Assembly: GCA_016648135.1 (NCBI GenBank)
Contig: JADDOH010001582.1
Span: forward strand, 180,002-244,001
Length of the DNA stretch: 64,000 nt
Direction: 5' to 3'
From: Agrypnia vestita
Taxonomy: Eukaryota > Arthropoda > Insecta > Trichoptera > Phryganeidae
The notes below the pieces were generated by a model. That model was given only the letters and a program-made list of their open reading frames with translations. It was not told the origin of the DNA and did not search any database. The stretch's first letter is position 1, and the number at the start of each line of letters is the position of its first letter. A program made the position numbers and the translations under genes. Shown here in pieces: positions 54,866 through 64,000 of the stretch.

Positions 54866-56325
54866 TAAAACCACTTTTTTTTTAATTTACACATCTGAGA
54901 CTATTTTAATTTACGCATTTAAGGGACTTTAAATGCTGGACCATGATGGACCCATTTAATTTTAATTTTCTTGATGAAAAGATTATGCATAGCCTTCCTG
55001 TACTGGTCTTTCGTGCACATTTCGTGTTCATCTTAAAGTATAAATTCTTATATAGAAATTTCTTAAACCACATCTGATTTATCCAAATATAACAGCCTTC
55101 TCCATACATTTCACATTTATTTTTTACACTATCACTTTTTCACATTATTAATTTTATCTATTTTCATATACTCAATGTAATGTGGTCAAAATGAAGTATA
55201 CTGTTTCTCTTTTTTATATTTCCTAATTAGCTCTTTATCATCGAAAACCAAAAGATACTGAAGACTAAATCAACGAAAAAAATATATTTACGTCGAACTT
55301 ACTAGAGAATTATGGCCTATTCGTACCTAGTGATTTTTGCGTAATCGAGGTAATATATTATTCTATGTCTCTGAATACAGAATGGGTATAATGAATAGGC
55401 ACATTTTATACGTAGTGTGCAACTTTTAAACGAATTGAGTTATGTTGATATATTTAATGTCAGAATTAAAAGCACTCACCTCAAAAATTGCATGACAAAT
55501 AGAGAAATCTGACACGCAATTAATAAAATTGACATAAGACATGTTGTTTGCTAACATGATAATTAAACAATTTTTCTTTTTTAAAATAAAGGAAAAGGAT
55601 TACTTATATTCATTTGTAAATTCATAGATATATTAACGAGATGCTTTAAAGTATAAGTCAAATACCAAATGTATAAGTATGAGTTAAAAAACTATTTAAG
55701 CAGTTGTCCACCGTTTCCATCTCCCAAAGGCATACAATTTGATATAAAAAATAGCTACCATTCACCATTAGTCCGTGTGAAGCCTTGCAAAATACAGTTT
55801 ATGTCAGGTAAAGGTCTTGATTTGTATTCCGAAGGCATGACTTGAAGAAAGTTTTTCCATTTTTCTCGAAAAATAATTTTTAAGACCGCAGAAAACACTT
55901 TCAAGACCAATCATTTAGACATTGGAACACATCAAATTTTCAACTTTCTTTTGTCACAGTTTCCAGTAATTTATGAAAAAATAACCAACCAAAAAAAGGA
56001 GATACGAAATTTTATAAAATTATATAACAGGCTTATGGTGCCTCGGAAATAATATTTTTTTACAATTTTCCTTGCACTTTACAATTTATAAAAGACAGAA
56101 TAATGACATAATATAATTTTGTAAATCAAACAGGCAACTAGAGTGGGATATTTTTTTTATGTAGATGAGCAAACGTTGGGTTTAAAATGGCTTCTTTTCG
56201 TTTTAGAGACTTAATGAAAAAATAAAGGCAAGGTATACTTGTCATAACATTATTATTATTTTTTTTTGAGTCTATTACCCTACTGGATTTATTTTCTTTT
56301 TGACTTTATTCACCATACGAACTGG
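54866..56325. other. AT-rich stretch, nothing recognised
   Basis: No frame, repeat or RNA feature supported. Confidence 0.45.
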
Positions 56326-56328
56326 TAC

Positions 56329-56379
56329 CAACTTAACTCGACTGAGTAGTCGCACGCAGTGGAGTTAAGTTGGTACAAG
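56329..56379. repeat. Hairpin with 16-bp arms
   Basis: GTACCAACTTAACTC and GAGTTAAGTTGGTAC enclose GACTGAGTAGTCGCACGCAGTG (written as two parts: GACTGAGTAGTC is itself a small hairpin). Origin unknown. Confidence 0.75.
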
Positions 56380-56596
56380 TTTCTCAAGTTACGCAGCCAA
56401 CAGATGCGTCTTTCTACGCTTCTTTTTTAAATTATTTTCCCTTGGATGATGAGTTAGTTGGTTTAAACTTCCTTAGTTATCTCATAATAATATTGATTGA
56501 TATGGTAGTTACTTTGTGGTGCTAAATAATTATTTTAATTTAAACTAAATTGAACTTTGTAATACACACAAGTTGGATTAATTTAACAAGACTATA

Positions 56597-56628
56597 GTTT
56601 CGAGAGGAGCAGTCCCTCTCATAATCAG
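56597..56628 (-). ncRNA. Hammerhead-like core motif M6
   Basis: Minus: CTGATTA (one change from CTGANGA), T, perfect stem GAGAGG-GACTGCT-CCTCTC, then GAAACTATAG. Confidence 0.35.
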
Positions 56629-58103
56629 GTGTAATTAATGACAAACCTAAAAACAGAAATTATGAAAATATTTGAGTAGAGTAACGGGTCGCGGAGCGAA
56701 GTGTGGTCTTTAAGGGGAAGATGCTGAGAAGCGAAGATTTTGGTAAGAATGTGATATTGTTTATGAGTTTTTTTCTCAGAATTCAAGTTCTTCTAAGTTT
56801 CAACGGTTTCCAAATTGTTCATTATCAAACCTTTATGAGGAAACAAGTGTTGTAGTTTTAGTCTGTGATTATCAAAAGAATGGTTTGTATAAACTATATG
56901 GTTGGAGAATTCTGAGAAATTCTTGTTCCTTAAACAACGGCGATGTTCCTTTATTCTTATATTTAGGTTTCTTGTTGTTTGGCCTATTAATCATAACAAT
57001 CTACACAAGTAATTTCGCATATCCCACTCTTTTCTAATGAAAATGGAATTGTATGTATTGGTGTATTATATGTGTGTATTATATGTATTGGTGTATTATA
57101 TGTATGTATAGGGTAAAAATTGGTGGTAACGTCTTAAACTCCTAGACCAAGACAAATATTAGAAGGATAGACACCAACATGGCGGTCTAAAAAATAAATA
57201 ATTTCGCTCGTGTTAGTTATTATTATAATTTTTTTTTGTTTTCTTTTGATGAATTTTCACATTAATCACATGAAAATATAAATAATTTTTATTTTGCTAG
57301 GTGGTCATGATATTACATCCAATGATGTATGTGAACTACGATTTATGAGTAACATTAGTAAAAATAACATTTTTAAGGGTTGTATATAATGTTATATGGG
57401 ACGAGGTCCATGGGGATGACACCATGAGTTACAGCGCTGGGTAACACCAGTCCTTGTGATGCCACAGTCCATCAGAATGATTAAATTTATAAATAACATA
57501 TGGGTGGGGACCTACCGCCACATGATGAACGTTATCTGTATCAGTGTACGACGTAGAACGATTCTAAATTCACTTGGCTTCATACAAGGTGGCCCTTACC
57601 CTCCCTTCGGTCCTTCACGTCAACGTCATACGGCGTGCACTCATTAACATTGGGTATTTAAAGATAGAATCACAATTTTAGGAAAAAATCTCTCCATTGT
57701 AAATGCGACTTTATTATAATTTTGAGCGTGGAATATGTTCGTAGAGAACGAAAAAAATACGACAAAAAAACGTACAATTAAGATGACAAGCAAGTCAATT
57801 AAACAAACGTCATTTTTATGGGAACACTTAATATATTTATAGTAATAAAAAATAAAAATTAAATACGTATTTCAATGTACAAGTTCTTAGCTAGTACATA
57901 AAATTGTAATTTTTTTGCGAACTTACGGATATGATTTTTGAAATAAGTACTTCGAATAGGTGCATCGAAATAGGTCATCTGTCGATTTTTACTACGGAAG
58001 TTTTCACTGTTTCCCTGATAAAACCTTCTATACTACGTTGATTTTAAGGATTTTATTAAGTTTCCATTCTAAAATGCAGTGAAATAATTAAATAAATAAT
58101 TTT
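56629..58103. other. Stretch without a recognised gene
   Basis: 57052-57110 has a 30-bp unit (TATGTATTGGTGTATTATAT) repeated twice. 57400-57650 is GC-richer without an identifiable product. Confidence 0.4.
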
Positions 58104-58356
58104 ATCAAGAGTAGAAAGCCAAAAGGGTGTTAGTAATAATTATTAAGAACTTTACAGAAGAGCAAAATAATGTTTTGTTAATCTGATTTTATTAATTATT
58201 CTTTTATTATTAAACAAATTCCATATGGATTAAAAAATATAGACATCATTTAATAGTACAAAAAACATTAACAAAATCAGATTAACAGAACTTTCTTTTG
58301 CTCTCCTGTAAAGTTCGAAATAATTACTAACGTCCTTTTGGATTTCTACCCTCGAT
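58104..58356. repeat. MITE, family 2 copy B (253 bp)
   Basis: ATCAAGAGTAGAAAGCCAAA at the left; ATCGAGGGTAGAAATCCAAA on minus at the right; both followed by GTTAGTAAT and AACTTTACAG(A/G)AGAGCAAAA. Overall the same plan and length as 49539-49791, on the same strand. Confidence 0.8.
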
Positions 58357-58412
58357 ATATATTTCACATATCGATGGTAGAAAAATTATACCCTCGATAC
58401 ATAATGCAAGGT

Positions 58413-58610
58413 TAGGCAATGGCAGTAATATTCAAAACATGCTTTGAATGCTGTCATCGATTTAGAAATGTACTGAATTGAGGATTTTGTAGGAAATAGC
58501 TATGTGCCTTCCAAAATCATGTTTTGGAATCACTTTTAAAAGACAACAGTATCATCGTAGTGTAAAAAGTATGTACACTTCAACCAATCATCTCTTTAAT
58601 ATATTACGTA
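58413..58610. repeat. MITE-like element, family 1 copy C (partial)
   Basis: GGCAATGGCAGTAATATTCA then CTTTGAATGCTGTCATCGAT resembles the left part of copies A and B. The right tip is not clear. Confidence 0.45.
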
Positions 58611-60495
58611 AGGTTCCAAGGGAGTTTTTGATGCTTTTGAGCCTATCACTGCAAATGCTCGTTCACTGGACTTAGTAAACGAGTATTTGCATCTGGTAAT
58701 GGCTAATCGGTTATACAAACCTTCCTGCAGTTGAAGTAAAAGTTAAACTCAGAACCCTTGAAGACACAAAGGCATGTTGCGTATCGCCTTTTATATCGAG
58801 CCTTTCGATAAGTAAAGTCCTTCTAGTCTAACCTCTAAAGATTTTCATAGAAATGCAACAACCCCAATGAAGAAAATTCATACTCTATTCATGTGTTCTG
58901 TCTGATTAAAATCAGAAAAAATATAAAAGAACAAAGCAAAACGTGAATGGGCATGTTTACAAAAATACGTTAAAGAATTCAAAATACAAAGTAAACTATT
59001 GTGTGGACGCAAATGTCGTGCATTTTAAATTGTTCTTATTAGAATGTTTAGACAGTCTGTGTTCGAAATGATTCCCATTATTCTTTATTATTAAAATACA
59101 GAAAGAGTAAACACATAATTTACATGTAAATTGCTATCATAATGAACTGGTCGCGTATATCGCAAGTTGGTTGGTTGGGTATACATTTTTAAACCAGTTT
59201 CATGGTACCAAGTTTATATTTTTGATATGATAAAATCACATTTTTACTGTGAAGTCGCAATTTTAGAGCAGAGTTCTTTGATGTTCAAAATATAAGGGGT
59301 GCATCGTTAAGAAATAAATAAATGCAGAAAAAAATTAATTAAAAAGTAATCATAAATCATTTCATCATCACCGCGATACGAACCGCGAAGATTGCCGGGA
59401 GAATGCAAATCTATTAAACCATGTAAACCACTTAATTTTACGACGAATTTTAATATTATACGTAAATCCTTAAGTGAAAAACCGAAAATTAATTTTAATT
59501 GAATGTTATCAATTTCTTATTGCAATAATAATATATTAAAAATAATTTTCAATACGTATATGCTAGATAACGCTAGAATTTTTTATTCTAATTATTTAAG
59601 TTTCGGGATCAATTTCCGGAAATAACTAAATACGTTTTCGATGAGCGATGAATTTAATTTGATTATACAATCAAAATACATAATTATCAAAGTAAAAAGG
59701 TCCGTCACTAACTCTGTCAGATGGCGCAAATAATTACGGGCAATAAAATAATAATACGATATAAAAAAAGAAAAAAGGCATATCTACACTACGAGCAAGA
59801 CACTACGCTACGCTAGACAGCGGGGCGGTATATGCACATATACATGTACTAGCGGACCCGAAAGATGTTGTCCTGTGTAATAATAACATGTGTCCTGCCG
59901 CGTAATGTCCGGCATAAATCTTAGAACCCGACTGCAGCGCCATCTACCGGGTTCAGTTGGGAATCCAAGCCATCCAGGGACCCACTCGAACGCAAAAAGA
60001 AAATGTCATCAAAATCGGCCAAGTTATTAGGTTCAGTTCAGTGACATACATACAGAAGTATTATGTATTTAAAGATGAGAAAATTAATTTTTAGTAATTC
60101 ATTTGTTAGAAAAATTTAACATTGTATGATAAAGTATCTTAATCGTATTACAAACTTCATTTCATATCCAATAAAAAGAGTAATTAATATTTTTAAGGCA
60201 TGAGATGTATTAATTCTTGGATAAAGTTTATACAAAATATTCCCTGTATTTTCGTACAGTGAAAATAATGTCACAAACTATTGTTGGATGTTTTTTTATG
60301 ACGAATGAACAAACAATTAGGAAAAATTGCTGCGTAATAATAATTTATAATTCTTATTTTTTTAGGTTTGATCAGATTTTCGTATTTAAATTTTCACCAA
60401 AAATTACCACCATTTAGAAACCAGAATTAGACAAACTTAGAAATTAATATAATGTTAGTTGGCGCGTATTAGATAGAATAAATAAACGGTCGGAG
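58611..60495. other. Stretch with one dispersed repeat, no gene
   Basis: 59670-59750 is copy 3 of the repeat at 21055. 59800-60010 is GC-richer (GACCCGAAAGATGTTGTCCT, CAGCGCCATCTACCGGGTTC) and looks like a transposon terminus I cannot name. Confidence 0.4.
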
Positions 60496-60499
60496 AGAT

Positions 60500-60735
60500 A
60501 TTTTGGCATGTTTAACGGATGACCGAGAAAAGGACGGTAAAGAAAATATATGAGTGTTGAAAACAGCAAGAACACAGGCATCCATGAAAAACCTAGTATT
60601 GTCAGATAAACCTAATATTGGAGGATGGTCCTGTTAAAGTCTTCAACAATCGAAAAGCGAGCATTGAAAGATGTATGCCAAGGCAGAAGAGGATGGCATT
60701 CTATTCTCCACGCCTACCTCTGCATGATAGTTAAT
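60500..60735 (+). pseudogene. Non-LTR retrotransposon 3' end (GTTAG-tail family)
   Basis: TTTTGGCATGTTTAACGGAT, CCTAATATTGGAGGATGGTC, AGGCAGAAGAGGATGGCATT then CTATTCTCC, GATAGTTAATTA. Collinear with the 54560 and 22635 copies; frames broken. Confidence 0.65.
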
Positions 60736-61794
60736 TATTTTACTTACAATGTGTACAATTTTAACACACTTATAAAATAAAATATGAAATATAATAAAAT
60801 ATGTACAAATTTACTTTCTTAGCCATATTTAACTGCTAAAACAGAGTGCCAGGGAATTTAAAGTTAAAATCTGCGATCAGCGAGCGACATAAAGCGGAGC
60901 AATATAAAGCGATAATTTTCGGGTGCGAATAATCGAAAAGAATTCTGATACACATTTCAATATTGTATTTTTGACTGAAAATTATTTAAACTAATGAAAT
61001 AATATCGGTAAATAACAAGAAATATTTCCAAATAATTTTTGTTATTTACGGAAGTGTTCTACTCGAACTATCCAGGGAATGAAAGTTTACACCTTAGCTC
61101 CATGATATTTTCTCACGAAGAATTTTTTCTCAGATTTCCGTCAAAAAGAATACCAATGCAATAAAATAATAAAATAACCGTCTTCCCGGAACGTAGAACA
61201 GCGCCAGTCGTAAAAGTAAGTCATTGTTTCTGTCGGAATGTGTTCCTGTCTGCCCAGAAGACTTAGAAATTTGTTCGTTGAAGAAACTCGCCAGACGATA
61301 GAAGATCTAAACCTTTATCTGGGTCCGAATTACAAAACGAAAATCTTGCCAGCTCAGATTACAGACGGATGTTTATCGGAAAAACCTTTGATAAGATCGA
61401 CAAGTAAAAATGTTCTGCAAATCCAAACCTGAGACTTCCGTTTGGGACTAGGTACAGAATACTAAAATCAAGCTTCGTAGTTTATGGGCGGATAACTTCG
61501 GAGCAATTAAAACTTCCCACCAAAGAGGTGGACCGACACTTCGAGGCAACAATATTATACATTGCCAGCCAGGACAAAGTAGCTTAAGGCTGCTTGGAGA
61601 GCAGTCATGAAGTGGACCTCGAACTTTGGTTATTTACATATTATATAAACTGTACAAATTCATTTACAGTAAAAAATAAATTATATGTAAGTGATAAGAC
61701 TTAGTAACAAAAAAAAAAACAAAAAATCACTTTGTAAAAGAAAAAAAAAACAATATTTAAATAAGTAAAATAAAAAATACACAATTATAGTACA
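60736..61794. other. Stretch without a recognised gene
   Basis: 60872-60889 is identical to 33010-33027. A 64-codon frame at 61238-61432 (EETRQTIEDLNLYLGPNY) sits in a GC-richer patch but matches no family I know. Confidence 0.4.
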
Positions 61795-61945
61795 CTAGCT
61801 GTAATCCGTCAAAAATGAGGGAACTTTTATATGTCGGTAAGGAATAAGTATGTATTTATATTGATTTAAAAAAAAATTTTTGGAAAAAAATTCTTTCGGA
61901 AAAAAACGGACGGATAAACTGACATCGAAAGTATTATAATTGGGA
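61795..61945 (-). mobile_element. Non-autonomous Helitron, 151 bp
   Basis: On minus: A then TCCCAATTATAATACTTTCG as 5' end; 3' end CCTCA-TTTT-TGACGG (one mismatch hairpin), ATTACAG, CTAG, then T. Same family as 52374-52604 and 46599. Confidence 0.7.
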
Positions 61946-62487
61946 TATATACTACACAATAAAATCAATAATGCTCAACAGTCTTAATAATATTATCCCA
62001 AGGAAAATCTTTTTTTTCTAAATATTTTTTTATAATTTCAATTTTTTTGAAATCATTTGAAAGTACCGTCATTTTTGACTGATTAAAAATTTCACTTTAT
62101 TTTATTTAAAAGCTGTTCATAATTTAACAAATTTCATTTAATGGTTCATATCACTAACACAATGAAAACGTAATAGGTAGATTGTTATTTCAGTAATTAA
62201 GACTCCAATATAAGTTAACGTTATCACCAATTCAACTTGAGCGAATCATCTACTTATAAACATATCATGTTTTACCTTACTAACCCTAAGTTTTATTTGT
62301 CTAATTATTATGTTGTGAATTAGCATGATAAGTCTACATTTTGTACGATATATTTTGCTGATATAAACTTTAAACTGCTAAGATTTTTAAACAATCAAAC
62401 ATTAAATGAATTTGGATATTTCGGATAACGCTTTATTTAGCGTTTATTTTATCATTTTTACAACGACAACATTAAAATGCACGCGCA
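61946..62487. other. AT-rich stretch, nothing recognised
   Basis: Poly-T and AT-rich; no feature supported. Confidence 0.45.
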
Positions 62488-62830
62488 GATATCTGTTACC
62501 CTCCCAAAAACTAACTACAATACCGTCTCTATCATCTAGAAATTTAAATTAGAAAGCACTCGTAGTGTCTGGAATACACGGGAATAAATGGGAAACTTCT
62601 AGAATATAGTAAGTATATAAATGGGCACAAAGTGAGATATTAAGAGAGTACCTGCCGGGCGTTCGGAAATGTGAAAATATTCTAAGACGTGTATAAAGTG
62701 TTTCGAAAACGAATAGTTAGTGCGAAATCATTGTTAATTAATAAATTTGTGTTAAGTGACTTTATTTCATTATTAAAAAGTTAATTATTTTTAAGTGTTT
62801 CTTCTGTCTCCCGTATCGATATATATGTAA
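62488..62830 (+). mobile_element. LTR-like block
   Basis: TGTTACCCTCCCAAAAACTA at the start, TATA-like GTATATAAATGG at about 62615, a GC-richer stretch after it and AATAAATTTGTGTTAAGTGA near 62740. The order resembles a retroelement LTR and GTTAAGTGACTTT recurs in the 47.4-kb block, but the ends and target duplication are not defined. Confidence 0.25.
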
Positions 62831-64000
62831 AATCAATAATATTAAGTGTTGCACGTACCATTGCAGAGTTATTGAATTATTTAATCCTATTGCGTTAAAG
62901 CTGGTATCGATCATCGAAAGAATGTTCATCCCTTGCTAAGTGTGGGCGCGTGCGAGGGTAGAAAAGTGTCTACCCCCGTTCAGTCACTTCAATTCTTTCA
63001 ACAATAATTGGTTCCACAATATCAAGTCTCCGGAGGCGTCCCTAACGTTCAGGCAATCTGTATAACACTGCCAAGTTTACTAAGCGTTTCTAGCCTACCA
63101 ACACATTTCTCTTCGCGTTATTTTTTATTATTCGCCCACTCTTTAATCCCCGATCAAATAACGGATTCGTATTAATTTAATTATTATTTTTAAACGAAGA
63201 GCTTAAAAACAGATCATCAATTTATTTAGAACTCATATAACTTCGGGGAAGTCATTTTCCTTGAATTTTAAATAGAAAATATTCTTTACTTTTGAGTGAA
63301 ACATCGCCATTTGTGGGTGAAATTTGAGTCTATAAACACTTGTCTAAAAAAGGAGCTAAAAATTTAAATAATTTTCAGGTGTATTCTTGAGTATGTTAAT
63401 AATATCGGATGAATGTCACCCACACACAAAAGAACTACTGTTTCTTACTCTAGTCAAAAATATATATCTCAATACTACCAGCGACATCTAAGTACTGGTT
63501 CATGAGGATAACAAATTTCAAGCACTGATGGCATTAGCGTAAGTTAATAAACAAACAAACACTTCCATAACAACTTTTTCATTTAAATAGCTTTGTCCTT
63601 GTGATAAAATTAATCTCAATATATTAAATGTTTTTTCCTTTCATACCGCCCTATAATAAATCGTGTTTATGTGAAAATATTTCCCGTGTTTGATTTCTTT
63701 GACCTCACATTTTATTTTTTTCTATCTTGGATTAAAAAAATACCTTCTAGCGTTACAAATACAGTTGAAGAATTTTTTGTATCATTCTCTGTTAGTTCGT
63801 TTTTATATAATAAATAAAATATATATGTTACACTACATAACTTAGTCTAAATGTAAAATACAAACATTAATTTACTATTTTATTCTGCGATCATTTTTTC
63901 AAAGAGAAAATACGTAATTGCGCTTTTATTCGATATTATTATCTCGGAATACCCAATTTTCAAATACAAAGCTTTAATAATGTATCACCAACATTCATAT
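62831..64000. other. Stretch without a recognised gene
   Basis: 62900-63060 is GC-richer (GTGTGGGCGCGTGCGAGGGT with AGAAAAGTGTCTACCCCCG, and TAGAAAAGTGTCTA is partly self-complementary). The remainder is AT-rich. No gene supported. Confidence 0.4.

Noticed and set aside
61238..61432. 64-codon frame as a host exon
   Set aside because: No acceptor or donor consensus at matching phase and no recognised family; left as unassigned.
29004..64000. Further upstream MCTP exons
   Set aside because: I looked for GC-richer minus-strand segments with AG and GT borders in a phase that would carry one base into exon 29003; none gave a recognisable C2 or linker sequence.

Overview
The window looks like intron-rich, AT-rich nuclear DNA from an insect. 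Protein-coding sequence is sparse and sits in short exons with GT-AG borders. The rest is dominated by decayed transposons typical of insects: RTE-like and other non-LTR retrotransposons, Penelope-like elements, Helitrons, mariner, hAT, an IS630-like DDE transposon, tRNA-derived SINEs and MITEs. A short (TTAGG)4 run matches the common arthropod telomere unit. The repeat set resembles what is common in beetles, but I cannot fix the order from sequence alone.

One host gene is supported. Three minus-strand exons (28918-29003, 24965-25079, 10672-10814) have matching splice phases. Joined, they encode a proline-rich linker followed by the start of a C2 domain of an MCTP protein (multiple C2 and transmembrane domain protein, a Ca2+-binding membrane protein of the ER and synapse). 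The introns are 3.8 and 14.2 kb. I see no later exon between 1 and 10671 and no certain earlier exon right of 29003, so the gene should extend past both ends of the window or through undetected short exons.

Layout. 1-10 kb: a perfect 57-bp foldback, a SINE, LINE scraps, and a nearly full-length but broken IS630-like transposase (7356-8673, minus). 10-12.3 kb: a MITE, the C2 exon, a Penelope-like endonuclease remnant with a hammerhead-like motif, and a SINE. 15-28 kb: RT fragments, a Helitron with 130-bp internal repeats, the TTAGG run, LINE 3' ends and foldbacks. 28.7-29.3 kb: an exon squeezed between a LINE tail and a Penelope remnant. 32-43.7 kb: an RTE 3' end, a pair of 238-bp direct repeats, a CR1/L2-like 3' end, two large foldbacks with hammerhead-like motifs (one nested in a LINE with an 8-bp target duplication), and an internally deleted hAT. 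45-64 kb: palindromes, LTR-like blocks, MITE pairs, a mariner with perfect 23-bp TIR tips nested in a Helitron, and more LINE 3' ends.

The most interesting signal is a repeated architecture, CTGANGA-like box, one base, short hairpin, then GAAAC, found nine times in differing sequence contexts. Two copies lie downstream of Penelope-like endonuclease remnants, and four form two diverging pairs in foldbacks. This is the core layout of a hammerhead ribozyme, and Penelope-like elements are known to carry such ribozymes. Whether these copies could ever cleave is unproven.
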